A DNA stretch of 64,000 nucleotides from positions 62,001-126,000 of the forward strand of contig NZ_JALJRY010000019.1 of the NCBI RefSeq assembly GCF_024519455.1, read 5' to 3'. Positions 26,646-34,193 of the stretch are shown here, piece after piece; within the stretch, counting starts at the first letter, position 1, and each line of letters starts with the position of its first letter. The notes under the pieces were generated by a model, which was not told the DNA's origin, searched no databases, and saw only the letters and a list, made by a program, of their open reading frames with translations. The DNA comes from Streptomyces sp. STR69 (lineage in GTDB: Bacteria > Actinomycetota > Actinomycetes > Streptomycetales > Streptomycetaceae). The translations under genes were made by a program, and so were the position numbers.

Positions 26646-27256
26646 GTGACAGGTACCCCTTCCGTGGCTATCCAGGGTAACACGGAAACCGCGTGTTCTG
26701 AATGGCGTTTTCGCAGGTCAGGGCATATCTCGGGGCTTGACAACAGCAACAGGAACGTGCTGCGGAGGCCGGGCAGGGGAGGGTAATCGCAGGTCGGAGC
26801 AGCTCTCCGGGTGAGGTGAAACGCGTACGTTACACACATCCGGAGGCGCCCCCAAGTGGACGAACGTCCCCAAATGTCTGGTTCCAAGTGCTCGACTTCC
26901 ACTACTCCGTTCGGTGGCCGGAGCCCGGTGCGAGATCCAATCCGGAATTGATCACCGGAACCGGCCGGGCCGCGTGTGATCAATTATCCGAGGCGCACTG
27001 CATTCTTGACGGAAAATCCCTGGAGCCGCCGCGCGACCGCTTATGTGAAAGGCGGACGAGTGCCGGGTCAAAGTGACTCGCGGGGCACTCGTGGGGTCCT
27101 GGTGTCCCTGCTCGAACGAAGACGGGTGAGGTTGGGGGAGGGTCGGGTGCGGTGGCGCGGGAACGGCTCGGTAACCTAAGGCCGCTGACAGACACTTAGG
27201 GCGGCTTTATTCGGGAGTCGCCCTGCTCCGCCCACGTTCAAGGAGTAGCCGCCGCC
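26646..27256. promoter_or_regulatory. Long divergent region between carD and the lipoprotein gene
   Basis: 610 bp without a credible gene and visibly lower in G+C than its neighbours. It holds the perfect inverted repeat at 26946-26985 (separate entry). It also has TTGACA at 26737-26742 on the plus strand, and the ribosome site AAGGAG at 27239-27244 for the lipoprotein. It must contain the promoters of both genes; exact boxes are not clear by eye. Confidence 0.5.
26946..26985. repeat. Perfect 10-bp inverted repeat, 20-bp spacer
   Basis: AATTGATCAC at 26946-26955 is the exact inverse of GTGATCAATT at 26976-26985. Each arm contains the palindrome TGATCA. The arms are AT-rich while the spacer is GC-rich, which argues for a pair of protein-binding sites rather than a terminator. 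It lies about 300 bp from either flanking gene. Confidence 0.65.
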
Positions 27257-27916
27257 GTGAGCAGCAGCCTTCGACGCGGCGCCCTCGCCGCCGCCGCCAT
27301 CGCGTTCTCGATCGCCTCGCTCGCCGCGTGCGGTGCCGGCGACGACGCACAGACGCTGGAGGTCAAGCCGGACAACGCGGCCGTCTCCGTCGGCGCCATC
27401 AAGGTGCAGAACGCGCTCGTCATCACCCAGCCCATCACCGACTCCAGCCCCCAGCCGACGGGCCCGGCGGTGATCTCCGCGACCCTGTTCAACACCAGCA
27501 AGGACCCCCAGACCCTGGACTCGGTCAGCGTCGACGGCGTCGGCACGGCCACCCTCACCCCCGCGAAGGGCAAGGGCAAGCTGGTCGTCCCGGCCTTCGG
27601 CTCGATCGTCCTGGGCGGCAAGGGCAACGCCTCCGCCGCGCTGGCCGACGTCGGCAGCGGCCTTGAGGACGGCAACGCCCAGAAGGTCACCTTCACCCTC
27701 AGCGCGACCGGCGCGGTGAGCCTGAGCGCGTTCGTCGTCCCGGCCGACAACTACTTCACCAAGTGGGGCCCGACCGCGATCCCCACCCCGGCCGAGGGCG
27801 CCACCGCGACCACCTCCGCCTCCCCGAAGCCGGGCAAGAGCACCCCGGCCACACCGTCCGACTCGGCCTCCGAGAGCACCACCGCGACGGCCACGGAGTC
27901 GGCCTCCGCCGGCTGA
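27257..27916 (+). CDS. Putative lipoprotein, DUF461/PCuAC-like
   Basis: 219 residues from GTG 27257. The signal peptide ends in the lipobox SLAAC (Cys about residue 25). The core (VGAIKVQNALVITQPITDSS, GPAVISATLFNTSKDPQTLD) has the cupredoxin-like strand order of the PCuAC/DUF461 family of secreted copper chaperones. However, apart from the start codon the mature protein has no methionine and no histidine, so the copper motif H-X10-M-X21-HxM is absent. It cannot bind copper in the known way. The C-terminal 50 residues are a Thr/Ser/Ala/Pro tail. Its stop lies 50 bp before the convergent phoP gene. Confidence 0.8.
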   Translation: MSSSLRRGALAAAAIAFSIASLAACGAGDDAQTLEVKPDNAAVSVGAIKVQNALVITQPITDSSPQPTGPAVISATLFNTSKDPQTLDSVSVDGVGTATLTPAKGKGKLVVPAFGSIVLGGKGNASAALADVGSGLEDGNAQKVTFTLSATGAVSLSAFVVPADNYFTKWGPTAIPTPAEGATATTSASPKPGKSTPATPSDSASESTTATATESASAG

Positions 27917-27965
27917 GCAGCGGCCGTAGCAACAGTCGTAGCGCCGCTAAGAAGGTGGTGGCGGT

Positions 27966-28646
27966 TTACGGCTCGAACTTGTAGCCGAGGCCGCGCACCG
28001 TCACCAGGTACCTGGGCGCGCCCGGGTCCGGCTCGATCTTGGCGCGGAGGCGCTTGACGTGGACGTCGAGCGTCTTGGTGTCGCCCACGTAGTCGGCGCC
28101 CCAGACGCGGTCGATGAGCTGCATGCGGGTCAGTACGCGGCCCGCGTTGCGCAGGAGCATCTCCAGCAGGTCGAACTCCTTGAGGGGCAGGTCGACCTTG
28201 GAGCCGGAGACCGTGACCACGTGGCGATCCACGTCCATGCGGACCGGACCGGCTTCGAGGGCGGCCGGGGTGACCTCCTCGGGCTCGCCGCGGCGGCGCA
28301 GGACGGCCCGGATACGGGCGACCAGTTCGCGGGACGAGAAGGGCTTGGTGACGTAGTCATCGGCTCCTATTTCCAGGCCTACGACCTTGTCGATCTCGCT
28401 GTCCTTGGCCGTCACCATGATGACGGGGACGTTGGAACGGCCGCGCAGCTGGCGGCAGACCTCCGTGCCGGGCAGCCCCGGCAGCATCAGGTCGAGCAGG
28501 ACGAGATCGGCGCCGTTGCGCTCGAACTCGTCGAGTCCGTCGGGCCCGGTGGTCGCGATGGCGACCTCGAAGCCCTCCTTGCGGAGCATGTACGACAGGG
28601 CGTCGGAGAAGGACTCCTCGTCCTCGACGACAAGCACTCGGGTCAC
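27966..28646 (-). CDS. phoP: Response regulator PhoP (phosphate limitation)
   Basis: 226 residues. The receiver has the acidic pocket VVEDEES (E8, D9), phospho-acceptor D52 in LVLLDLMLPGLPG, T79 in IMVTAKDSEID and K101 in DDYVTKPFSSREL. The OmpR-type winged helix starts near residue 130 (LKEFDLLEMLLRNAGRVLTR) with the recognition helix DTKTLDVHVKRLRAKIE. Overlaps phoR by four bases (ATGA type), so the pair is coupled. In Streptomyces PhoP activates phosphate scavenging and represses nitrogen and antibiotic genes under phosphate limitation. Paired PHO box at 29970-30002. Confidence 0.96.
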   Translation of the reverse strand: MTRVLVVEDEESFSDALSYMLRKEGFEVAIATTGPDGLDEFERNGADLVLLDLMLPGLPGTEVCRQLRGRSNVPVIMVTAKDSEIDKVVGLEIGADDYVTKPFSSRELVARIRAVLRRRGEPEEVTPAALEAGPVRMDVDRHVVTVSGSKVDLPLKEFDLLEMLLRNAGRVLTRMQLIDRVWGADYVGDTKTLDVHVKRLRAKIEPDPGAPRYLVTVRGLGYKFEP

Positions 28647-29896
28647 GGAAGGACCTCCGGGGCGGGAAGCGGTTCGTACGGGGATGGATCAGGGGACCCC
28701 TCGGCCTCGTCGTCGAGGTCGGGGTGCTGGTGGGCACGGTCGCGGGCCGCACCCGCCTCCGGTAGCCGCAGGGTGAACGTGGAGCCCTGTCCCTCGGAGC
28801 TCCACACCGTGACCTCCCCGCCGTGCGAGGCGGCCACGTGTTTGACGATCGCCAGCCCGAGTCCCGTACCGCCGGTGGCCCGCGAGCGGGCCGGGTCGAC
28901 ACGGTAGAAGCGCTCGAACACGCGCTCCTTGTCCTTCTCGGAGATGCCGATGCCCTGGTCGGTGACGGCGACCTCGATGTGGTCGCCGCCGCCCGCGCTG
29001 ACCCGGCGGGCGGCTATTCCGACGCGGGTACGGGCGGGCGAGTAGTTGACGGCGTTCTCGACCAGGTTGCCGAGGGCGGCGGCCAGCTGGCCGCGGTTGC
29101 CCCAGACGTGCAGGTCGGCGGTGCCGCCGGCGGCCATGGTGATCTGCTTGGTGCCGGCCTGGTGCCGGCACCGGTCGATGGCCTCGGCGACGAGTTCGTC
29201 GACGCGCACCGGTTCGGCGTCTTCGAGGGGGTCGTCGTTCTGGACCCGTGACAGGTCGATGAGCTCCTGCACGAGGTTGGTCAGCCGGGTGGCCTCGATC
29301 TGCATCCGGCCGGCGAAGCGCTCCACCGCCTCAGGATCGTCGGAGGCGTCCATGACCGCCTCCGACAGGAGGGAGAGCGCGCCGACCGGGGTCTTCAGTT
29401 CGTGGCTGACATTCGCCACGAAGTCACGTCGTACGGCCTCGATACGGCGGGCCTCGGTGAGGTCCTCCACGAGGAGCAGGACGAGCCGGGAGCCGAGCGG
29501 GGCCACACGTGCGGACACGGCGAGTGCCTCGCCGCGTCCGGTGCCCCGCCGGGGGAGGTCCAGTTCGACCTGGCGTATCTCGCCGTCGCGCCGGGTGTCC
29601 CGGGCCATGGTGAGCATGGGGTCGACGGACAGTTTCCCGCCACGGACCAGTCCGAGGGCGTACGCCGCCGAGCTGGCCTTGACCACGGCGTCCGCTTCGT
29701 CGAGGACGACGGCCGAGGAGCGGAGCACCGAGAGGACGGTGTCCACGCCCGGCGGAAGCACCGGGTCCGTGTGCAGGGAAGTCCTGGTCGGCCGTTTCTG
29801 GTCGCGTTCGCTCCAGCGGAACGCCAGCATGGCGATGACACCGGTGAGCACCCCGGCGATCGCTGCCGCTGCGGCGACCGCCGCGTTCACGTCCAT
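28643..29896 (-). CDS. phoR: Phosphate sensor histidine kinase PhoR
   Basis: 417 residues. One N-terminal membrane segment AAIAGVLTGVIAMLAFRWSE (11-30), then a PAS-like domain (about 50-150) with VVLDEADAVVKASSAAY, then HisKA with the phospho-histidine H165 in FVANVSHELKTPVGALSLLS. HATPase_c follows with N box GNLVENAVNYSPARTRVG, G1 AVTDQGIGISEKDK, F box FERFYRVDPARS and G2 GGTGLGLAIVKHVAASHGGE. The short membrane part without an external sensor is typical of PhoR, which senses through the Pst system and PhoU. Divergent from phoU across a region containing the PHO box. Confidence 0.96.
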   Translation of the reverse strand: MDVNAAVAAAAAIAGVLTGVIAMLAFRWSERDQKRPTRTSLHTDPVLPPGVDTVLSVLRSSAVVLDEADAVVKASSAAYALGLVRGGKLSVDPMLTMARDTRRDGEIRQVELDLPRRGTGRGEALAVSARVAPLGSRLVLLLVEDLTEARRIEAVRRDFVANVSHELKTPVGALSLLSEAVMDASDDPEAVERFAGRMQIEATRLTNLVQELIDLSRVQNDDPLEDAEPVRVDELVAEAIDRCRHQAGTKQITMAAGGTADLHVWGNRGQLAAALGNLVENAVNYSPARTRVGIAARRVSAGGGDHIEVAVTDQGIGISEKDKERVFERFYRVDPARSRATGGTGLGLAIVKHVAASHGGEVTVWSSEGQGSTFTLRLPEAGAARDRAHQHPDLDDEAEGSPDPSPYEPLPAPEVLP

Positions 29897-29969
29897 GCCC
29901 CCAGGTTAGGCATGGGATACCTCCTGGCCACAGCCATCGGAGTGCGACCTCGAACACTCGTCGCCCAGA

Positions 29970-30002
29970 GTTCACCTTGGAGCCAGTATTGGTTCATTTG
30001 GG
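29970..30002 (+). promoter_or_regulatory. PHO box (PhoP operator), three 11-bp direct repeat units
   Basis: GTTCACCTTGG (29970-29980), AGCCAGTATTG (29981-29991) and GTTCATTTGGG (29992-30002) are consecutive 11-mers; units one and three match the PhoP-binding half-site GTTCACC/GTTCATT well and the middle is a weak one. This is the expected autoregulatory site between phoR and phoU, serving both divergent promoters. Confidence 0.85.
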
Positions 30003-30127
30003 GTGGCGGAAACCGTCGCGTAGGAGCGGGAACGTGGGAGCGTGGGGTGGAAGGGCCGGTTTTTCGTCACAACCGACAGGCCCGGGGCCCCTGAGCCCCC
30101 GAAGCGAACGTAGGAGAGGGAACCCTG

Positions 30128-30817
30128 ATGCGGGACGCGTACCACGAGGAACTTGACTCGATCGGTGACGGTCTGGTGGAGATGGCCCGGCTGACCGGGT
30201 CGGCGATCGGACGCGCCACGACGGCGATCCTGGACTCCGACCTGAAGCTGGCCGAGAGCGTCATCGAGGCCGACAAGAAGGTCGACGACCTCCAGCACGA
30301 CCTGGAAGCACGGGCCATAGCCCTGCTGGCCCGGCAGCAGCCGGTGGCGACCGACCTGCGGATCGTCGTCACGTCCCTGCGCATGTCGGCCGACCTGGAG
30401 CGTTCCGGCGACCTCGCCCAGCACGTGGCGAAGCTCGCCCGGCTGCGCTTTCCCGACCGCGCGGTGCCGCACGACCTGCACGCGACCATCCTGGAGATGG
30501 GCCAGCTCGCCCAGCGCCTGATGGCCAAGGCGGCCGAGGTCATCATCACGAAGGACGTCGACCTGGCGCTCCAGCTGGAGCAGGACGACGACGCGATGGA
30601 CCTGCTGCACCGCACGCTCTTCCAGCACCTGCTGGACGACAAGTGGAAGCACGGCATCGAGACCGCGGTCGACGTGACCCTGCTCGGCCGCTACTACGAG
30701 CGCTTCGCCGACCACGCGGTGTCGGTGGCGAAGCGCGTGGTGTTCCTGGTCACGGGTGAGCACGCGGACGAGCTGCAGCCCGACATCCAGCCGGTGACGG
30801 GGGCGGAAGGGGCGTAG
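30128..30817 (+). CDS. phoU: Phosphate-signalling protein PhoU
   Basis: 229 residues, all-helical with the two PhoU repeats. Repeat one includes YHEELDSIGDGLVEMARLTG and DLKLAESVIEADKKVDDLQH, ending VATDLRIVVTSLRMSADLER; repeat two has HATILEMGQLAQRLMAKAAE and TLLGRYYERFADHAVSVAKR. The acidic E/DxxxD metal-binding sites (EADKKVDD, YERFADHA) are intact. PhoU keeps PhoR inactive and restrains the Pst phosphate importer when phosphate is plentiful. Start ATG 30128, preceded by GGAGAGGG. A long hairpin follows the stop (30843-30907). Confidence 0.95.
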   Translation: MRDAYHEELDSIGDGLVEMARLTGSAIGRATTAILDSDLKLAESVIEADKKVDDLQHDLEARAIALLARQQPVATDLRIVVTSLRMSADLERSGDLAQHVAKLARLRFPDRAVPHDLHATILEMGQLAQRLMAKAAEVIITKDVDLALQLEQDDDAMDLLHRTLFQHLLDDKWKHGIETAVDVTLLGRYYERFADHAVSVAKRVVFLVTGEHADELQPDIQPVTGAEGA

Positions 30818-30842
30818 GTCTGCCGACCGGAAGCCTGTCTGG

Positions 30843-30907
30843 AAGCTGTGGGGTCAGCTCTAACCGTTGTCACGCCCTGTGACTGGTTAGAGCTGGCCCC
30901 ACAGCTT
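30843..30907. repeat. Long imperfect inverted repeat after phoU
   Basis: AAGCTGTGGGGTCAGCTCTA ACC on the left matches the inverse of GGTTAGAGCTGGCCCCACAGCTT on the right with one mismatch in 23 bp; the inner part GTTGTCAC/GTGACTG also nearly pairs. Too long for a plain terminator, though it may act as one for phoU. It resembles a small mobile or REP-like palindrome. Confidence 0.72.
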
Positions 30908-31043
30908 GTGGAGGGGGCAGGGTGCGGGGCGGAGCCAGGTCGGTCGGGGCGGAAAGCCCCAATGCGCCGTTGATGCGCCCAGCGGAACGGGCATCCAATG
31001 GGCAGCATCCGATGGGCAAAGGCACCAGCCTCCAGGAGGACCC

Positions 31044-31199
31044 ATGGCCGAATCCCCCGCCACGACGCCGGACCCGACGCAGGAGCGCGAGACGCAGCAG
31101 CCCGCCGAGATCAAGAGCCTCCCGCTCTTCGGCGCCTGCGGCTGCGGCTCGGGCTGCGGGTGCGGGTGCCAGTCGGGCAATCCCTGCCAGTGCGGCTGA
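31044..31199 (+). CDS. Small cysteine-rich protein (metallothionein-like)
   Basis: 51 residues from ATG 31044 with a strong AGGAGGA site at 31034-31040. The first 30 residues are acidic and polar (AESPATTPDPTQERETQQPA). The last 20 are GACGCGSGCGCGCQSGNPCQ CG, with seven cysteines spaced CxC-xxx-CxCxC-xxxxx-CxC. That density, without hydrophobic residues, is what a metal-binding (Zn, Cu, Ni) peptide looks like. No signal peptide, so cytoplasmic. It lies directly upstream of a DUF4242 protein of the nickel-binding SCO4226 type. Metal identity is unknown. Confidence 0.75.
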   Translation: MAESPATTPDPTQERETQQPAEIKSLPLFGACGCGSGCGCGCQSGNPCQCG

Positions 31200-31359
31200 C
31201 CGCCGCCTGCTCCCGGAGGGGCCTCGGTGCTACGGCGCCGGGGCCCCTCCGGCGTGTCCGGCCGGCGGTGCTCCTCGCGGCTGCGGGCGCCGCCGGTGGC
31301 CCCGGACGCTGTGGGAGCGCAGCATTGAGGAGGGGAGAAGCACGAGGAGGTGCGAGGCC

Positions 31360-31608
31360 ATGGCCCAGTACATGGACGTACATCACGGAATGAAGGGCAT
31401 CACGGCCGACGAGTTGATGGCGGCCCACAAGGCGGATCTCGCCGTGGAGAAGGACGAGGGCGTCCACTTCGAGCGGGCCTGGGCGGATCCGGAGTCCGGG
31501 ACCGTCTACTGCCTGTCGGAGGCGCCGTCGCCCGAGGCGGTCCAGCGTGTTCACGAGCGCGCGGGGCACCGGGCGGACGAGGTGCACGCGGTGCCGTACT
31601 CGATCTGA
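31360..31608 (+). CDS. DUF4242 protein, nickel-binding SCO4226-like
   Basis: 82 residues from ATG 31360 with GAGGAGG just before. It begins AQYMDVHHGMKGITADELMA and continues VEKDEGVHFERAWADPESGT, VYCLSEAPSPEAVQRVHERA, ending GHRADEVHAVPYSI. This is the whole DUF4242 domain, a small ferredoxin-like alpha/beta dimer. The S. coelicolor member at the equivalent locus (SCO4226, from memory) binds nickel; MDVHH and the other histidines are the likely ligands. Follows the Cys-rich peptide by 160 bp on the same strand. Confidence 0.87.
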   Translation: MAQYMDVHHGMKGITADELMAAHKADLAVEKDEGVHFERAWADPESGTVYCLSEAPSPEAVQRVHERAGHRADEVHAVPYSI

Positions 31609-31766
31609 CACCGTGCGGGGGGGCTCGGTGGTGTCTGAGGGTGCGGTCAGCCCCACCCCCGGTCGGGTGGGGTGCTCCATGGTCCGGGCGGGCGAACGGC
31701 GGCATCGTGGAAACCAGTTGGTCCCCCGCCGATCTCAACCGATCGCCCGCCCGGAAGGAACGTCCC

Positions 31767-31958
31767 ATGGAATCAAGGCAGTTCACCGAACCGGCCGAGG
31801 TCTCCGGCGAGAACGCCCTCGCCCCGCTGCTGACCGCGTGGGACCAGGCGCACCCCGTCATGGGTGATCCGGAGTGGCGGCATCTGCTGGACGAGATCGC
31901 GCATCCGCGCACCACCGAGGCGTTCCGGCGGCTGGCCGGGGCCGGGTCCGCGGTCTGA
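31767..31958 (+). CDS. Small hypothetical protein
   Basis: 63 residues from ATG 31767, with GGAAGGA eight bases upstream. Composition is normal for a cytoplasmic protein: SRQFTEPAEVSGENALAPLL, TAWDQAHPVMGDPEWRHLLD, EIAHPRTTEAFRRLAGAG. Probably a helical domain. No family recognised. Confidence 0.6.
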   Translation: MESRQFTEPAEVSGENALAPLLTAWDQAHPVMGDPEWRHLLDEIAHPRTTEAFRRLAGAGSAV

Positions 31959-32068
31959 GTCAACCCGTCCGATCGGCAGGACCGTTCGAGCATTGGGTGC
32001 TGTTTGGGCAAAAGCTTCGGCATCGACAGTTCAACTGACTTGTCCTGTGCATGTCTCACTGGATGAGA

Positions 32069-32090
32069 TGCACGCAGACCTTTGCGTGCA
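32069..32090. repeat. 8-bp inverted repeat upstream of the sedolisin gene
   Basis: TGCACGCA GACCTT TGCGTGCA, a perfect dyad 26 bp before the protease start, in the position of an operator or 5'-UTR hairpin. Confidence 0.55.
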
Positions 32091-32115
32091 ACTCAAAGAC
32101 ATCCAGGGGGCATTC

Positions 32116-33495
32116 ATGCACATAGCCCGCAACAGACGTGGCATCGCGGCGTCCACGGCCGCCACCGCCACTCTCGCCGTCGCCGCACTGGCGACCGCCC
32201 CGCTGGCCGGCGTCAGCAGCGCCGCACCCACTGCCGTACCGCAGACGAAGGTGATCCCGGCCATCACCGGACACACCCTCGCCCGCGACGTACCGACCCC
32301 GCTCTCCGGCGCGGAGTGCGAGGCCAAGTGGCAGATCGCCTGCTACAACCCGCTGCAGTACCGCACCGCGTACAACCTCAACTCGCTTTACAAGCGGGGC
32401 ATTACGGGCAAGGGACGCACGATCGTCATCGTCGACTCCTTCGGCTCGCCGACGATCCAGCACGATCTCGACGTCTACAGCAAGCAGTTCGGCCTGAAGA
32501 GCGCCAAGGTCAACGTCGTCAAGTGGGGCAAGGTCCCCGTCTTCGACCCCACCAACGCGGACATGACCGGCTGGGCCGGCGAGACCACCCTGGACGTCGA
32601 GATGGCCCACGCGGTCGCGCCCGACGCGAAGATCGTGCTGGTGGAGACGGCCGTCGCCGAGACCGAGGGCGTCACCGGTCTGCCGGAGATGATGAACGCC
32701 GAGAAGTACCTGATCGACCACGGTGTCGGCGACGTCATCACGCAGAGCTTCGGTGCCACCGAGAACACCTTCCCCGGCTTCGACCAGGGCGACTTCTCCA
32801 GCATCAAGAAGCTGCGCTACGCCTTCCAGGACGCCAACCGCAAGCACGTGACCGTGCTCGCCTCCTCCGGCGACGGCGGCGCCACCGACTACAACCTGGA
32901 CGGCTCGGCCTTCTACGACAAGCCCGTCAACTCCTGGCCCTCCTCGGACCCGTTGGTCACGTCGATCGGCGGCACGCAGCTCCACCTGAACGACAAGGGC
33001 GAGCGCGTCACGCCGGACAGCGTCTACAACGACTACGGCGCGGGCGGCGGCGGCCAGTCCCACGTGTTCTCCCGCCCGTCCTTCCAGAACGGCGTGAAGA
33101 GCGTCGTCGGCACCCAGCGCGCCACGCCCGACGTGTCGATGGCCGCCGCGGTCAACGGCGGCGCCTGGACGTACTCCAGCTTCGACCCGACCGCGATCGG
33201 CTGGGACGTCTACGGCGGCACGAGCGAGGCCAGCCCGCTCTTCTCGGGCATCGTCGCCCTCGCCGACCAGGCGGCCGGTCACCGCGTCGGCAACATCAAC
33301 GAGGCGCTGTACACGCTGGCGAGGCACAACGCCAAGAGCAACGGCATCGTCGACGTGAACGACGGCACGAACAACACGTACGCGGGCGTGACCGGTTACA
33401 CGGCGGTCAACGGCTACGACATGGCGACGGGCGTGGGCACGGTGGACGCGCTGCGCTTCGTTCCGGCGCTGGCGAAGGCGAGTTGGAAGCACTGA
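32116..33495 (+). CDS. Secreted sedolisin (S53 family serine-carboxyl peptidase)
   Basis: 459 residues from ATG 32116 with AGGGGG six bases upstream. The signal peptide covers about residues 1-37 (STAATATLAVAALATAPLAG, cleavage near SSAAPTA). The catalytic domain begins near residue 75 (NPLQYRTAYNLNSLYKRGIT). Catalytic Glu156 and Asp160 are in WAGETTLDVEMAHAVAPDAK, the oxyanion Asp253 in LASSGDGGATD, and nucleophile Ser370 in YGGTSEASPLFSGIVALADQ. Only about 40 residues separate the signal from the catalytic core, whereas S53 enzymes usually have an N-terminal propeptide of around 150-200. These are acid-tolerant extracellular endo- or tripeptidyl-peptidases. Terminator at 33518-33554. Confidence 0.92.
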   Translation: MHIARNRRGIAASTAATATLAVAALATAPLAGVSSAAPTAVPQTKVIPAITGHTLARDVPTPLSGAECEAKWQIACYNPLQYRTAYNLNSLYKRGITGKGRTIVIVDSFGSPTIQHDLDVYSKQFGLKSAKVNVVKWGKVPVFDPTNADMTGWAGETTLDVEMAHAVAPDAKIVLVETAVAETEGVTGLPEMMNAEKYLIDHGVGDVITQSFGATENTFPGFDQGDFSSIKKLRYAFQDANRKHVTVLASSGDGGATDYNLDGSAFYDKPVNSWPSSDPLVTSIGGTQLHLNDKGERVTPDSVYNDYGAGGGGQSHVFSRPSFQNGVKSVVGTQRATPDVSMAAAVNGGAWTYSSFDPTAIGWDVYGGTSEASPLFSGIVALADQAAGHRVGNINEALYTLARHNAKSNGIVDVNDGTNNTYAGVTGYTAVNGYDMATGVGTVDALRFVPALAKASWKH

Positions 33496-33517
33496 GGCTC
33501 CGCTGACGCACACAGAG

Positions 33518-33554
33518 ACGGCCCGGGTTCGCGTCCCATGCGAACCCGGGCCGT
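33518..33554. terminator. Terminator between sedolisin and small membrane protein genes
   Basis: Perfect 15-bp stem ACGGCCCGGGTTCGC / GCGAACCCGGGCCGT with a 7-base loop, between convergent genes. Confidence 0.88.
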
Positions 33555-33576
33555 CCGCATCCCATGACGGGGGCGT

Positions 33577-33900
33577 TCATTCGAGGGTGCGAAGACCTCG
33601 TCCCCGGAAGAATTGACGTGCCGCCCGGAGGGCCAGGACCATCGTCGTGACCGCCAGGACGAGGTTGAGAGTGTCCATGGTCATGACGACCGGGTGGGAC
33701 GCGTGCAGCAGTGCCGGCAGGTTGGCGCAGAGCATTCCCAGCCCCATGAGCAGGGGGAGCCACGCCCAGAAGAAGCGCGTGCCCTGACCTGGACCGGTTC
33801 CCTTGCGCCCCTTGGCCCGCTCCCACCACCGCCCGCCGAGCGCCACCAGGACCAGCACACACCCCATGGCGACCACGGACCAGTCCATGAACCGCAGCAT
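33577..33900 (-). CDS. Small three-helix membrane protein, unknown
   Basis: 107 residues from ATG 33900, preceded by GGGGGG. Helices: WSVVAMGCVLVLVALGGRWW, FFWAWLPLLMGLGMLCANLP and MTMDTLNLVLAVTTMVLALR, each separated by a short basic loop (ERAKGRKGTGPGQ). C-terminus basic (AARQFFRGRGLRTLE) and cytoplasmic. No family recognised. The 293 bp upstream (33901-34193) up to the SARP-Macro gene end hold only its promoter region and otherwise nothing I can name. Confidence 0.68.
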   Translation of the reverse strand: MLRFMDWSVVAMGCVLVLVALGGRWWERAKGRKGTGPGQGTRFFWAWLPLLMGLGMLCANLPALLHASHPVVMTMDTLNLVLAVTTMVLALRAARQFFRGRGLRTLE

Positions 33901-34193
33901 CTCGATTCCCCCCAATTCACCTGTCCCCGAGTGTAGTTGGAGGACCCCGATTCCTCGGCGTCGGAATCGGATCGGAAGCGGATGGCGGCTACCCCCGGAA
34001 GCGCCGGCGGCGGTGCACTGGGGTCCGGTGAGGCCGGGTGGCGGTGGCGGGCCAGTGACCGGTGGGCGATGCCGCGTGGGGGAGCCGGAAAATGCGGAGG
34101 AACCCGTCGGAGCGGGGGACGGACGCCGAGGACCGCCCGGTCTCACCTCGGGCCCGGCGGCCGGGTCGCCCTCAACCTCCTTGCCGGCCCTGG

